Assembly: GCA_022376465.1 (NCBI GenBank)
Contig: JACDTU010000001.1
Span: forward strand, 1,984,001-2,048,000
Length of the DNA stretch: 64,000 nt
Reading direction: 5' to 3'
Source of the DNA: Cubamyces lactineus
Lineage: Eukaryota; Basidiomycota; Agaricomycetes; Polyporales; Polyporaceae
In this document: positions 13,401-24,493 of the stretch, in pieces
Layout: every line of letters starts with the position of its first letter
How positions within the stretch are numbered: the first letter of the stretch is position 1
Translations under genes and position numbers: made by a program
Notes under the pieces: model-generated
What the model saw: the letters and a program-made list of their open reading frames with translations, nothing else
Database searches by the model: none
What the model was told of the DNA's origin: nothing

Positions 13401-13756
13401 GGCAAAGTTGATATCCGAAGCCGTCAATTGACTGAAGAGACACAGATCAGTGTGAACGCGTGGGGAGGTAGACCTTGACGTGAACATACTCCCAAGTCAG
13501 AGCGGTGTCTATTCAAGCTATGTGAGCAAACATACATATTTATGTTCTCCGTTGTACATACCAATGTCCCTCTGCGCGTACGCGTAGCATTTCTCCTGAG
13601 CACACAAAGCATCACGAAAGCGAGGGCAATGGCACTCACGACGACATCTCTCTTGAGACTTGGGATGAGAGGGAAGACCTTGATGGAAGCCAAGGTGTCG
13701 GAAGTCGGGACCAGCAGGGTCTCCGTTTGCTCTTCGTCCATTCTGTCGGCAGACAT
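10446..13756 (-). CDS. yvc1: Vacuolar TRP-type cation channel (Yvc1 homologue)
   Basis: A many-exon gene starting MSADRMDEEQTETLLVP at 13756. After splicing, the cytosolic N-terminal domain (LTASDINFAIVRPLVLKYARLENL, FASSPLRVATVLTASWNPLAG, GAPDEIVNDVKNMVG) is that of fungal Yvc1 channels. Membrane segments follow: FLNFALLLTTFLLCL, GFEIVFIIFAAAFAL, LWNVFDSSFIVIFLVYLGYR, FAFDVLACGACILFPRLAFF, ADFLFFIAIAAICFSGLLF, the pore region WLMVQIWFGNTYLSF and a last helix up to LLLTSLISILSNTFARI. The cytosolic tail is Ser/Pro-rich and ends in a short coiled-coil-like segment (MKRVEALMDEVRMLP ... DRQARIENLLLTL), with the stop at 10446 after a final intron. The family releases Ca2+ from the vacuole in response to stretch or osmotic shock. 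Internal exon limits were followed only in part. Confidence 0.88.
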
Positions 13757-14017
13757 CGCAGCCTCCGGAGCTTAAGTAGGTACTGGCTAGAACAGACCAG
13801 TCGCCAAGGTTGCCAGAGACTCGCTGGTGCAGTTCAAAAAGCAGTACAGGCGGCGATGGTCACCAGCCATCCACTCGAGTCCGAGATGTCCGCGGCTACG
13901 CTTGTTTGACGCCCGTTTGCTGAATATACCTATTTGATCACGTGACGTACTGGTAATCTAATCTCACTGAGGGCGCCTATTCTCACCATACGCTTCTTCA
14001 GCCAGGACTTCGAGGAC
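13757..14017. promoter_or_regulatory. Shared divergent promoter region (yvc1 / ankyrin-like gene)
   Basis: The divergent start codons at 13756 and 14018 leave 261 bp for both promoters. The part around 13920-13970 is AT-rich and may hold core elements. No TATA box was recognised. Confidence 0.5.
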
Positions 14018-14984
14018 ATGAGCATCGGTAGGACGTTGGCTCTCGACCACCTCCCCGTCGAGGTGCGTTTGTCCGATCAATTCAGTACTTTCTGTCTCTG
14101 AATAATGTTTGTCATAGCTGCTATACGACATCTACACCTTGTCCCTCTCGCCTGCTCTGCCTCTGACCTGCAAGTATTTCCACGCGGTATTCAAGGCTGC
14201 GCCACCCACCCTCCATGCAGAATACCTCATTCGATGTTATGAAGATGCTGCTGCAAACTCGGCTAGCGCACGAGCTCTTGGGCTGATTTCGAAGGTCCTA
14301 CGATACCCAATCTGCACTCGTCAAGTCCTCGAAGCCATTCTGCACAGCCCGGAATGCCCATACATACCTCCACCAAACGACCCGCAACGGAGGCCTACCA
14401 TCCTTCCTCGGCATCTGTTCCGTAACCTCACTCCCCGAGACTTGCCTCATCAGAGGCCATGGACCGAATACGACGAACCGCTACCCTTCCTCGGATTTCT
14501 ATACAACGATCCGCGAATCCCGCCTCCAGCATCGGACTCACACGATGGATACGCACTCACACGAGCGGTTTATGCTGGGTTCACACCACTGGTACGCTTT
14601 CTCCTCGAGAACGATGCATCTCCCGCTTGTCGAGGGAATCTTGCCGTCACCGTCGCGATTCGAAGAAAGAGCCTGCCGCTTGTTCGTATGCTCATTGAGC
14701 GAGACGGGCCGGGCGCTGCAGACGAGGTGAAAGCGAAGGGATCGAAGAAGCGAAAGCTGTCAGTTATGGAGGAAGACGAGAGCGAGGGAACGAATATAAA
14801 AGCTACTAGTGGTAGCGGCAAGACTCGAGGAGCGAAGCGTCGAAAGCTTGGCGACAGGGTATCCGTGAAGCCGGACATGCTCAGGGCGGCTGTCAAATGT
14901 AACGCGCACGACATCGCCGAGTACCTCATGCGGGAGAAGGGATGCGTTCCGGATATGCAGACGGTGCTCATGATGGGGAGATGA
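14018..14984 (+). CDS. F-box/ankyrin-like nuclear protein
   Basis: Two exons, 14018-14062 and 14118-14984, joined by a 55-bp intron, encode 303 residues. The N-terminus LALDHLPVELLYDIYTLSLSPALPLTCKYF resembles a short F-box (Leu-Pro-x-Glu, then Leu-x-x-Thr-Cys-Lys). The middle (GYALTRAVYAGFTPLVRFLL, NLAVTVAIRRKSLPLVRMLI) and the end (LRAAVKCNAHDIAEYLM) have the alternating helix pattern of ankyrin repeats. Between them is a basic stretch (KAKGSKKRKLSVMEEDE, GAKRRKLGD) that looks like a bipartite nuclear localisation signal. Function is not known; substrate recognition for ubiquitination is a reasonable inference. The short first exon is supported by a good donor and by in-frame joining. Confidence 0.8.
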
Positions 14985-16045
14985 GTTCTAGGCACGCTTT
15001 GTTGACGGGCACTGGGATGGTCTGATCGCATCGCGGTGGGCGTGTTGCTTCATGGTCCTCTGTATTGATGTTCTTGTATCTTCTTCTACAGGAACCTGGG
15101 ACAAGTTCGAGGGCATGAGATCCTCTGTACATGACCGACACGGGATGAGATGACTTGAAGGGCTCTCGTCTAGCCAAACACTGATGCGACATCGACTCTA
15201 GCTGCTCCATACGCTTTCCGGGGTCTTGTTACTACGAGATACAGTTTAGCAATCATTGTTAGCTGAAATTTTGGGCGTAGAAGATGTTCAACGTTACCAG
15301 CAAGCTCAACACAACAAAGGCTACCCCTTCGTTGTGTTGAGATTGATGGCTTGTAGAGTGTTGACTGCGGAGCCAATGTCGGAAAGGCTGAGTCGTGCCA
15401 AACAATCCCTGGTAACTGCGTACGCCATGTCGACAGTGCAGCGCTCAGGGCGCGGAAGGTCCCCTGATGCACCCCTCGGATGATCAGGGCATCGCCAACA
15501 AAGTGCCAGATCACATTCGATGAGTTCCCGATGGCAACACAGCATACATCCCAAGCTCCGTACTTGCAGTGCATAGTTGTTGGTCCTCGCGGGGCCCGGG
15601 GATGCAGTGCAGCCTTCCTTGTCGACCAACAATCCGCGTCGTCGACCAGGCGCGCCGACACTGTTTTCTCGGGCCATATTGTAGAGAAGAAGTACGTCCT
15701 TGCTTCTTTTACGGGGATGGCGCGGCGAGTGTCGCGACATTGCGCGCGATTCGAAGCGGTCTGCATCGGTGGCTATGGGAAACCGTACCATTGTGTGCAC
15801 AAGTGCGCATACTTCGCGGGACCCGGTCCCTTCGCGGAGGCAGGAGACTATCGAAATCGGCAGAGTATGATGTTGAGGTTGTGGATGTGCCCCTTGAGAA
15901 CGAATGTGCTACGGCAAGAGGCCGCTGAGGTATATAACCCACCCTCTTTGACACAGTAGGGGCATCATCCTCACAGCAAGTACTTTATCCTACATCCTCT
16001 TCGACTCTTCAGTTCCTCTTAGCCCACCTTCGCATTCAATTCACC
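14985..16045. other. Intergenic, several overlapping open frames, no firm gene
   Basis: Open frames of 119-198 codons exist on both strands between 15170 and 15960, overlapping each other in several frames. None shows a recognisable motif, and no plausible splice set was found. The last 115 bp form the promoter of the next gene. A rapidly evolving or non-coding transcript cannot be excluded. Confidence 0.35.
15931..15937 (+). promoter_or_regulatory. TATA box of the secreted repeat protein gene
   Basis: TATATAA lies 109 bp upstream of the start codon at 16046 and is followed by pyrimidine-rich sequence, the usual arrangement of a strongly expressed basidiomycete gene. Confidence 0.6.
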
Positions 16046-17384
16046 ATGATCGCGGCCGGCCTGCTTGTCATTGCTCTCACTTTGTTCTCCCCTCTTTCCG
16101 CGCTTGCGCGGCCCACCCCTGTACCCTGCGGTGCTGGCATCGTCATTCGTAACAGTGGTGACGGCTTCGAATTGGTGAGCTATCTCGTCCCGCCATCCCT
16201 CCTGCGAATGGCTCTCTTCTTACCTCGTCCCTGCACAGCCCCCTTGCGGACCCAGTCCCTTCCGTCGTGCGGACGCCAACGGTCAGAACGCAGTTGGCCA
16301 AAACGGCGCCAACGGTGCGAACGGCCAGGACGGAGCCAACGGCCAAGACGCAGTCGGCCAGAACGGTGGCATCGACATCAATGGCGTGGCCTTCCCGCCC
16401 AACACCTCCGGCACCTTCAGCGCGGGCGACGGCACCACCGTCACCCTGCAAAACGGCCAGGTCGTGTCGATCGACGGTCCCAACGGTCGCCACATCTCCT
16501 TTGGACGGCGTGACGGCGGGAGCGCCAACGGAGGCAACGGCGGTGTGTCCATCGATGGAGGGAGCGCCAACGGAGGGGACGGGGCCGACGGCGCAGACGG
16601 TCAGAACGGCGGGGTGGCCATTGGCCCGGGCTCTAACGCGGACGGCGCGGACGGCGTCGCTGGCACTGCTATTCCCCCCGATCTCAGCGGCACGTTCAGT
16701 GTCGGCGGCCACACGGTCGTCATACAGAATGGTCAGATCGTCTCGGTCGATGGTGTGCCCGTCGGTGCTGGCGCTGCTAGCGGCGGGGATGCCGATGGGC
16801 AGGACGCGAACGGCCAGGACGGACAGAACGGTCAAGACGGTCAAGATGGTCAAGATGGTCAAGACGGCCAGGATGCCAATGGCCAGGATGGCCAAGACGG
16901 TCAGGACGGTTCGGACGGACAAGACGGACAAGATGGACAGGACGGCCAGGACGCCACCGGCCAGGACGGTCAGGATGGTCAGGACGGCACAGCGACCCCA
17001 GGCAAGCCTGGCACCGTCATCGGCAGCGGCTCTGCGAGCGGCGGACAGCCCGGCACGGTCGTGGGCAGCGGCTCTGCGAACGGTGGAGACGGCGGGGTTG
17101 TCGTCGGTAGCGGCTCCGCCAACGGAGGCAGCGGAGGCAGTGTTACGTCGGGTGCCGACGGTGTCGCCGTTCCCGGCAAGCCTGGCATCGTCATTGGCAG
17201 CGGCTCCGCCAACGGGGGCAGCGCACAAGCCGGCAAAGGTGGCAAAGGTGGCAAGGGTGGCAAGGGTGGCAAGGGTGGCAAGGATGGTAAGGATGGCCAG
17301 GATGGTGTGGCGATTCCGGGTAAGCCTGGCGTCGTCATTGGGAGCGGCTCGGCCAATGCAGGTCAGGCCACTGCTGGAAACTGA
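16046..17384 (+). CDS. Secreted Gly-X-Y (collagen-like) repeat protein
   Basis: Two exons (16046-16174 and 16239-17384) encode about 424 residues. The start is a clear signal peptide (MIAAGLLVIALTLFSPLSALA, cleavage near ARP). After a short stretch with two cysteines come Asn/Gln/Gly repeats. Two copies follow of a motif of about 22 residues, SGTFSAGDGTTVTLQNGQVV and SGTFSVGGHTVVIQNGQIV, each ending in S-x-D-G. Between and after them are Gly-Gln-Asp triplets with glycine at every third position, then SGSANGG blocks joined by GKPGTVIG-like segments, and a Lys-Gly-Gly run. There is no membrane segment and no GPI signal. A structural cell-wall, adhesive or matrix role is inferred from composition only. 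The triplets resemble collagen but lack proline. The same repeats leave long open frames on both strands, which are artefacts. Confidence 0.82.
16797..16986 (+). repeat. In-gene minisatellite of 9-bp type units (Gly-Gln-Asp codons)
   Basis: About 20 imperfect copies of a 9-bp unit close to GGTCAAGAC/GGCCAGGAC encode (Gly-Gln-Asp)n inside the secreted protein. The units differ mainly at third codon positions, so the amino-acid pattern is kept while the DNA drifts. Confidence 0.85.
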
Positions 17385-17883
17385 TTTCTCGGCGGCGAGT
17401 GCAGGCACAGTGTTGGGATGCTGCTAGTATTCGATCATGTAAATAGTAGATATTACCACGGACGTTATGGACCTTGTGTTGTATACGTTAACATGAGTGA
17501 CTGCGAAGCATCACGTACTAGAACGTCATCCTTGGTGTTGCGTATACTTTACCCGGCAATTTAGAAAAGAGGCGACACAATACCAGATCAAGTCGGAACT
17601 TAACCCTTCGTTTACCCCCTGCATGGTGCACTTACGGTTACTACCTTATATGCACACGCGTACGCAGCCGGAGCTTTCGGCGAGTTCTCAAAAGATCATA
17701 GCGAGTGTTTTGCAGAGGCATATGCTACACACAGCCCACAGTCATAGCAGCGATTCGTGAGGCAATTGTATACGAGTACGAAAAAACAACAGGTGAACGA
17801 AAACAGCGGACAGACGAAGTGAGCGTGAAGGTCATGATGTCTACACCGGCAAGAAGGGATACAAGAGATAGAAATACACTTCT
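17385..17883. other. Convergent intergenic region, no gene seen
   Basis: This 499-bp stretch lies between the 3' ends of the secreted protein gene and the eIF1A gene. It should hold both terminators. No supported feature was found. Confidence 0.5.
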
Positions 17884-18579
17884 TCAGATCTCGTCGATGT
17901 CGACCTCCTCGTCTTCTCCGAACTCGAACGTGCACTCGCCTTCCTCCTCGCCGAAGGTCTCCGTCTCGTTGATCTTCGCATTTTCGGGGAGCTCGCCGTA
18001 TGCCTTCACTGCAGATATTAAGAGGGAATATGAGCACTCCGATAGTTTCTGATGGCGCCGGCAGGAGAGAGCATGAACACGTACGACTCCGAGCTTCATC
18101 AGCAGTGTACTTGACGATGACATCTGCCTTGTCGTCCTGGAAATCACGCAGGGAAAGGAGGATGATGTCGCCCTGGTTGATCCAGACCTGATCACAGAAG
18201 AGCAAACAGAGATATACTTGAGTTCTGTGACCGAATTCGACAGTGTGGATAAACGCACCTTCTTCCTCATCTTTCCACGAATATGCGCAAGACGCTTCTC
18301 GCCGTCGAAGCACTGTGCCTCAAGACGGCCGTTACCCAACATCTTGATCACCTGGGCGTACTCCTGCCCATCCTCGCGGAATACCAATTCGCGCTTGTCG
18401 TCGTCGTTCTCGTTCTTTCCACGTCTCCGGTTTTTACCACCCTATGATGCATCCCAAGTCAGATCGATGGAAGTCAGCGACCCATGGCGACGCTAGTGCT
18501 AACCTTTCCCTTATTCTGCGGGCAAAATCTTGGTCAGCGGTACGATCAAGGAAAGTGCATGCATACGAACCTTCGGCAT
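17884..18579 (-). CDS. tif11: Translation initiation factor eIF1A
   Basis: Several small exons start with [19 protein letters not shown] at 18579. The basic N-terminus is followed by the OB-fold core: [79 protein letters not shown]. The acidic C-terminal tail ends [12 protein letters not shown]. These are the standard features of eukaryotic eIF1A, which binds the 40S subunit in the cytosol and helps scanning and start-codon choice. The length of about 145 residues is normal for the family. The first exon carries only MPK before an intron. The gene is head to head with the PP2A gene. Confidence 0.96.
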
Positions 18580-18878
18580 GATGAAAAGTGTCTGTACGAA
18601 GTTATTGGATTTCTAGTTGATGTCAAGGGGGTGAAACCCCAAGTTACAGACAGTATAGAGGAGAGTCGTGAAAGCGAGTAGTCGTTGCAGGGAGTCAAGC
18701 CCAAGGCGGTTCTGGCACTGAGGCAGTTCCAGCGTGACTGTGACCGTGTCACAACATGACTTCAGTGCTGAAGGGCTGTCACGTATGGGTCCTAGCTTAC
18801 AGACCGACCTAACACGCATCACCCACCACCCTCAGCCCATCTTTCTCGTTTCGATCCCAACGACGCCCAGAAAACACC
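18580..18878. promoter_or_regulatory. Shared divergent promoter region (eIF1A / PP2A catalytic subunit)
   Basis: Two housekeeping genes start 299 bp apart in opposite directions, so their promoters share this stretch. No TATA box was noted, as expected for housekeeping genes. Confidence 0.5.
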
Positions 18879-20630
18879 ATGGATAACGAAGTAGATGGTT
18901 GGATTGCCCAACTCAGCCAATGTAAACAACTCTCGGAGGCCGACGTCAAGAAACTCTGCGACAAGGTGCGCGTACAGCTCCTGATGTTTGATAAGGCGAG
19001 GCGCCACCGGTGTCCTTGGACGGGCTTTGCGCTCCTCGGCGTCGGTGAGCAGCGTCGGTGTATGCGTATGTACTGACCATGTCCTTTGTCTTTGTTTTGT
19101 GGGCACGGAACTCAGACGCGAGAGATCTTGATGGAGGAATCGAATGTGCAGCCCGTCAGATGTCCGGTGACCGTCTGCGGAGACATTCACGGCCAATTCG
19201 TACGTCCTCGGTTTTTCAGGCATAATATCCTACTCATACCGCGCCCTATCTTTACCTGGTCCTCCATCTTTGTTCATCTTCCTGCGGACATCCAGCACGA
19301 TCTTTCAGAACTCTTCCGCATCGGAGGGAACTCGCCTGACACCAATTACCTCTTCATGGGTGATTACGTTGACCGGGGGTACTACTCCGTCGAGACCGTA
19401 ACCCTCCTCGTCGCGCTCAAGCTCCGCTACCGCGACCGGGTCACCATTCTTCGGGGCAACCACGAATCGCGACAGATTACGCAGGTATACGGCTTCTACG
19501 ACGAGTGCCTCCGCAAGTACGGGAACGCGAATGTATGGAGATACTTCACCGACCTCTTCGACTACCTCCCCCTTACCGCCCTCATTGAAAACCAAGTGAG
19601 TGCTCTCTTTACCGTGCGCGGAGAATGGCTATGTCCGGACTTTGATGGGACGCGATGACCCGCGGCACGCGACAAGCATCCCCGACAGGACCATGTCCCG
19701 AAGATGCATCCAAGAGCATGGTCGGAGTGGGCATGTCGCAGCGCTCGGTAGGGAGCATGCTTGTTAGGTTGCCAAATGTGCTGTGCGCCTCCGCCAGCAT
19801 GGTGTTGAATATCCCGCGACGTTTCTGCCACAAGAAATCGCAGAACAAGCACTCGTCCCCATGTCAATCATTACGTCGACGGTGTTGATGGGTGCTTGAT
19901 GATAGCCCCGGCTCTCCCGTCATTGATTTCCTAAGACGCCGGCGCCTACATAGCCTTCCCGTCGCCCTTTCCCCGCATACTCGTACTAATTCAACCGTCA
20001 GATATTCTGTCTTCACGGAGGCCTGTCGCCCTCCATCGATACCCTTGACCACGTGCGGAGCATTGACCGTGTACAAGAAGTGCCGCACGAGGGCCCCATG
20101 TGTGATCTCCTCTGGTCCGACCCCGACGACCGGTGCGGTTGGGGTATCTCACCCCGCGGTGCGGGCTACACGTTCGGACAGGACATCAGTGAGGCGTTCA
20201 ACCACAACAACGGCCTCACTCTCGTTGCGCGGGCGCATCAGCTGGTCATGGAAGGTATGTTGGGTCCATGCACTAGACTACGCTTCACTTCCTCACCCTG
20301 TCACCCTCAATCAGGTTACAACTGGGGCCAGGACAGAAATGTGGTCACCATCTTCTCGGCGCCCAACTATTGCTACCGCTGCGGAAACCAAGCAGCGATC
20401 ATGGAGATTGACGAAAAATTAACATATAGCTTGTGGGTACTCTCGCATGGCGCTGCTATCGCGATTTGCCGCAGTGCTCAACTGATCTTGTCTGCAGCCT
20501 ACAATTCGACCCTGCTCCACGGGCTGGCGAGCCGCTCGTTACACGGCGCGTACCCGACTATTTCCTGGTAAGCCCTTGATCTACGCTTTCCTGGTCAACG
20601 GACCGCATCTCACACCGGCATACCCAGTGA
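18879..20630 (+). CDS. Serine/threonine protein phosphatase PP2A catalytic subunit
   Basis: Seven coding exons (18879-18965, 19116-19199, 19296-19595, 20002-20254, 20315-20432, 20498-20567, 20628-20630) give 304 residues, the normal family length. The metal-binding motifs GDIHGQF, GDYVDRG and RGNHESR are all present. So are the later conserved parts [51 protein letters not shown] and [17 protein letters not shown]. The C-terminus TRRVPDYFL carries the Tyr and Leu that are phosphorylated and methylated in PP2A. The enzyme removes phosphate from Ser/Thr in the cytosol and nucleus within heterotrimers. The stop codon TGA sits alone in the last exon after a 60-bp intron, and the fourth exon is preceded by a 406-bp intron. 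Confidence 0.96.
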
Positions 20631-22119
20631 TCACCGTCGCCTGCTGTCCGCCGCACGTCCCGCCACACCTGCACGCACGCTCGCACACACATCCGTCTGT
20701 CCCACAACAGCCTGCCCCCGCATCTGTCCCGCCCCGTCTCGTCTCGTCGCGCCTCGTCCGAACCTGCCCTGCCTCGTTGTCCAGTACATACAGTACACAT
20801 GTCGTACCGTACTCACGCCCTCCTGTAGCCCATTACCAATACTCGTCCGTCCGATGACGACGGCCCCAATCGCACGCAACGATGATACCTCAGGTCCTCA
20901 GCCTATCCCAGGCTCTGAATCTCCTTCCTGCTCTCCGCCCCTCTACACTTTCTTTCGTTCTTTCCTCCTTCGTTTTGTCTTCTTCTGCTCACTTTCTCTT
21001 CCACGTGTCGATGTCTTATCTATCGCTCGACCTCGGGGCGGCCCGCTACCCGTGTACATTCTCAACAACCGAGGTCTACACCGCGCATGAATCTGGCTCT
21101 CGGGGATCGTCGATCGCTGTCTTTGCCGCCGTCGTCGTCGTCGTCATCGTTGTCGCTGAGGAAAAGAGGTCACGGACGTGCTCTTGTGTGTGTGTGTTGT
21201 AAATGGCTTAGAACAAAGAAGAATTGGTGTAATAAAGGACATTCTCTTTCGAGTGTGCGTGATGAGATATGTGTATATATTCGTTCGTGAATAGGCCTCT
21301 GTGGTCGTGCGGCGGTTGTGCGGACCGCCGCAATTATTGCATGGTAGGTACGATATTGAGCATCGTACAGGCTGCACGAATGTCCATGGAAGTGAAGTCG
21401 TGTATCGCATCGTATACGTGGACAGCTCTGGCTCGTCTGCACATCTACTCGCATATTACACACCCAATCCCAAAAGATTTCTGCGGATGCCGTAGACGTA
21501 CAAGATTTCCGCGGATGCCTGTGATGGATGTCAGGAGGACGTCCGCCGGTTGAAGACGTCGCTGAGAATTCACTGGGACGTCCGTGGACGTCTGGCACGT
21601 GATCTGCCGGATGTCATCTTGTTCAGAAACAGCGCAAATGTGATGTTCGACACCTCAAATTATGCCCCAAACCATCCTGGCTCACTATGAGGAGTCTGGG
21701 TAGTCGCTCGAGGTCGATTCCAGCGTTCCAAGTCTCGCAATATCGGAGTGAAGCGCCCAGTCTCAGGCTCAGACGCCCGTCCGGACGTCCACAGAAATCT
21801 TGACCTTCCCCGATATCTGTAAGACATCCGCCAAGACATCCGCAGGACGTCTGGCTCACGTCGCACGGACATCATTCACAGAATTCTTACAAAAATCTCC
21901 CCGGGTTGGGTGTGTACTGTATTGCTTGTGTCGGGGAACTAAGATCCAAGAATCTGCTGGAGCAACTAACCAGCCTCGTACGATACGATCTACACGATGT
22001 CGACATCACACACCAAGCAGCACATACATGTTCTTCACGTCCAGCACTACGCTTCCCCCGCCCTTCCCAAGCTCAATATCAACCACAGCAATACCTCCGC
22101 TCTACCGCCCCAGCCCCAA
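20631..22119. other. Convergent intergenic region of about 1.5 kb
   Basis: This stretch lies between the 3' ends of the PP2A gene and gtr2. The first 500 bp are pyrimidine-rich and probably contain the PP2A 3' UTR. The part 21520-21880 is crowded with GACGTC/GATGTC-type hexamers and may be a decayed repeat. No protein-coding gene could be supported. Confidence 0.45.
21525..21875. repeat. GACGTC/GGATGTC-rich stretch, possible decayed palindromic repeat
   Basis: The palindrome GACGTC occurs at least six times in about 350 bp, with related GATGTC/GACATC forms between. The left half has the forward form (GGATGTC) and the right half mostly the reverse (GACATCCG), which hints at an imperfect long inverted repeat. 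No terminal repeat or target duplication was identified. Confidence 0.35.
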
Positions 22120-24408
22120 CTACGCAACCACCCGGCGCGCATCCGCCTCGACCGCACAGATCTCCTGCACGCCCTCCCTGAAGAACACGACGTTGTACTC
22201 GACGAGCCCGCGGCGCGCGGCGAACACGCCGCTCGGGAGGAGCGCGAGGAGCGCGAGCTGCGGCGTGATGAGGTGGTACGTGAGCGTCGTGCCCGCCGCG
22301 CCCGCCGCCGTGGGCGAGAGCGAGGCCGCGGCGGACGGGTAGAAGCGCGGGGGCGGGGGTTGGGGGTGAGGCTGGGTTTGTGAGGGTGGGTGTGAGTGTG
22401 AGGGAGGGTGTGAGTGTGAGGGAGGGTGAGGGGTGGAGGGGGTGCGGGAGTGTGGGGGACGGGCGGGGAGTGCTGTGGAGGGTGCGGAGGGCGCGGAGGA
22501 TGCAGGGAGTGCGGTGGTGGAGGACGACGCGGATCCGAACGGGGCGGTTGTCGAGGACGGTAGGGCGGGCGGGGACATCGGAGAGGGACTGGCGGTGATG
22601 GGCGCAGGGAGAACGGCCCCGTTCGTCCGCGGAGATGTCTGCGTGGACGGTAGATTAGACGGCGATGTGGGGCGAGGCGAGGCAAGGCGAGAAGCCGGCC
22701 CGCTGGTTACGCCAGACACGGTAGCGGGACGAGGAGAGGCTGGCGTGGAGGTTGGCGGTGCTGGTGTAGACGCGGAGGATGATTCGGGCGGACCAGGGTG
22801 CATGCGCAGCGGGCTCGCTGAAACTGACCTGCAAACGTCGCGGGTCGTCAGAGTGAGCCTTATCACTTGAGAACACGAGGGCTCGCAGGTGGCGACGTAC
22901 CTGTATAACGGCCCGAAAGCATTGAGCGTCTGGAGGTAGTCGCTGCAGAGATTGTGTGTCGGAGGATCGACAGGGGACGCGTCCGTCGCGACGTAGAGGC
23001 GCGAGGCCGTATCGAACAGAAACGCCTTCGTCGCTTGTGAGTTCTGTATATGCAGGCCACGCCCATTTCACGTCAGTGCCAGGATACCACGAGTACCGAA
23101 GCATGTATCAGGGCAAAGACGGACGCACCGCGCAGAAGACGTTAAGCAGGTCCTCGAGATAGGGCAGGGAATCAATCAGTTTGTGCAAGACGCGGGAGAA
23201 TGCATCATGCAGCGAGTGGTCGTAAATCGAAGTGAGTTGGAAATTGAGCGGGATCTGCTCAAACTCGACATTGTAATACGCCAAGTCGGACAAGACGCGC
23301 TGCTGGATATGCCTAAAATTCTCTGGGGCGCCGCAGGCAGCACAGGCGAGAGAAGCATTAGCAGTTAGCAGCATGTCATCGAGTATAGCGGAAACGGCAG
23401 AGGACGGACCGATTTTGTATTCTTCGGTGAGGACGTCCGCCTTGTGGACGAAGACCTCGAGGTTCATGGCCTGGTTCTTCTCGTACGCAGCTTTGACGAG
23501 GTCGACGAGCTTCTGGATCGGCTGCTGGTACATGTCCTACGAGCATCCTCGACGGTCAGCATTACGAGGTCGTGTGATTGGGACCAGCCAATGGGGCGTG
23601 ACGAATAGAGCAGGGGCGGACACCGCATGGCGAAGTGGTGCTTCACGGAGCGTGCGTAGATGGCACACCTGGCGACCGAATGGGTCGGAACCGGGACGAA
23701 GGTTCGCGCGAAGGGGGGAAGGTGGTCGTGCGAGCAGGTCTGTGGGCGGAGGGACGCACGAGCGTAGGGCGCAGCGCGTGCGCAAAACGACCGTGCGCCT
23801 TCCCGATGGGGGCGGAGTGTGTGGTGTGGTGCACGCGTCCGCGCGGGCCTCGGACACAGCCTGAGCGCGCAGGCGGCCGAGATGAATGCGTAGCAAGGGC
23901 AGCTCGCGATCGAGGACGGGTTCGGGTAGTGGCCGGGCTCGTTGGAGAGGGAAGAGGAAGGAGGGTTACGGAGGACTGACCTGGATGTCGATAACGAAGA
24001 TCATGGCGGCAAACTCTGCGAGGTGAGCCTCGATGGTCTCGAGAGGGACGTCTCCTGGGCAGTCCCATATTTCCAGTGGGATAATAGTGCTATGAGGGAA
24101 GTTAGATATAGCGTGAAGAAAGACGCAGAGATGCTGACTCGAAAGGTTGTTTTGTGAGGTGGGTGGTTGTCTCGAGATAGAGGGTCTCGCGCGGGGAGAG
24201 GTTGTTGAAGAGGACCTGGCGGATGGATGTCTTTCCGCTCCTGGACGATCTGTATGAGCAGGACGCGGTATGAATAGAGAGGCTGGGAGACGAGCCTGCG
24301 CATGCCGAGGAGGAGGATCTTGGTCCGGATGACATCATCGCGTGCAGCACTCTTCCCGCTGTAATCTGCAGTGGGCGGGGGGCGGGAGGAGGAGGGCGTG
24401 CGAGACAT
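22120..24408 (-). CDS. GTR2: Rag-type GTPase Gtr2 (RagC/D homologue)
   Basis: A multi-exon gene starting MSRTPSSSRPPPTADYSGKS. G1 is split by an intron and reads LLLGMRRSGKTSIRQVLFNN; then come IIPLEIWDCPGDVSLETIE (G3) and VFVHKADVLTEEYKI (G4-like, HKAD). The segment ENFRHIQQRVLSDL, LTSIYDHSLHDAFSRVLHKL and NSQATKAFLFDTASRLYVATD lead into the C-terminal roadblock fold, which ends LVEYNVVFFREGVQEICAVE. Gtr2 pairs with Gtr1 on the vacuole membrane and signals amino-acid sufficiency to TORC1. Unlike the usual family form, a low-complexity insert of roughly 140 residues rich in Ser, Pro and His interrupts the C-terminal domain. Its start codon lies only 85 bp from the end of the KDZ transposon, so the upstream promoter has been displaced. 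Confidence 0.92.
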
Positions 24409-24493
24409 GTCGTATGCGTTGCCGACGTATGTTGATGCTACGTACTAGTCGAGTGTATAGTGGAGGAGAAATATAGCAGACGAATCACGGGGA

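Noticed and set aside
15170..15960. Several 119-198 codon frames on both strands
   Set aside because: They overlap in multiple frames, lack motifs and splice signals, and cannot all be real; none stood out.
16143..17408. 421-codon frame on the minus strand and 386-codon frame in another plus frame over the Gly-X-Y gene
   Set aside because: They follow from the repeated codons of the secreted protein. The plus frame with signal peptide, intron and stop is the coherent gene.
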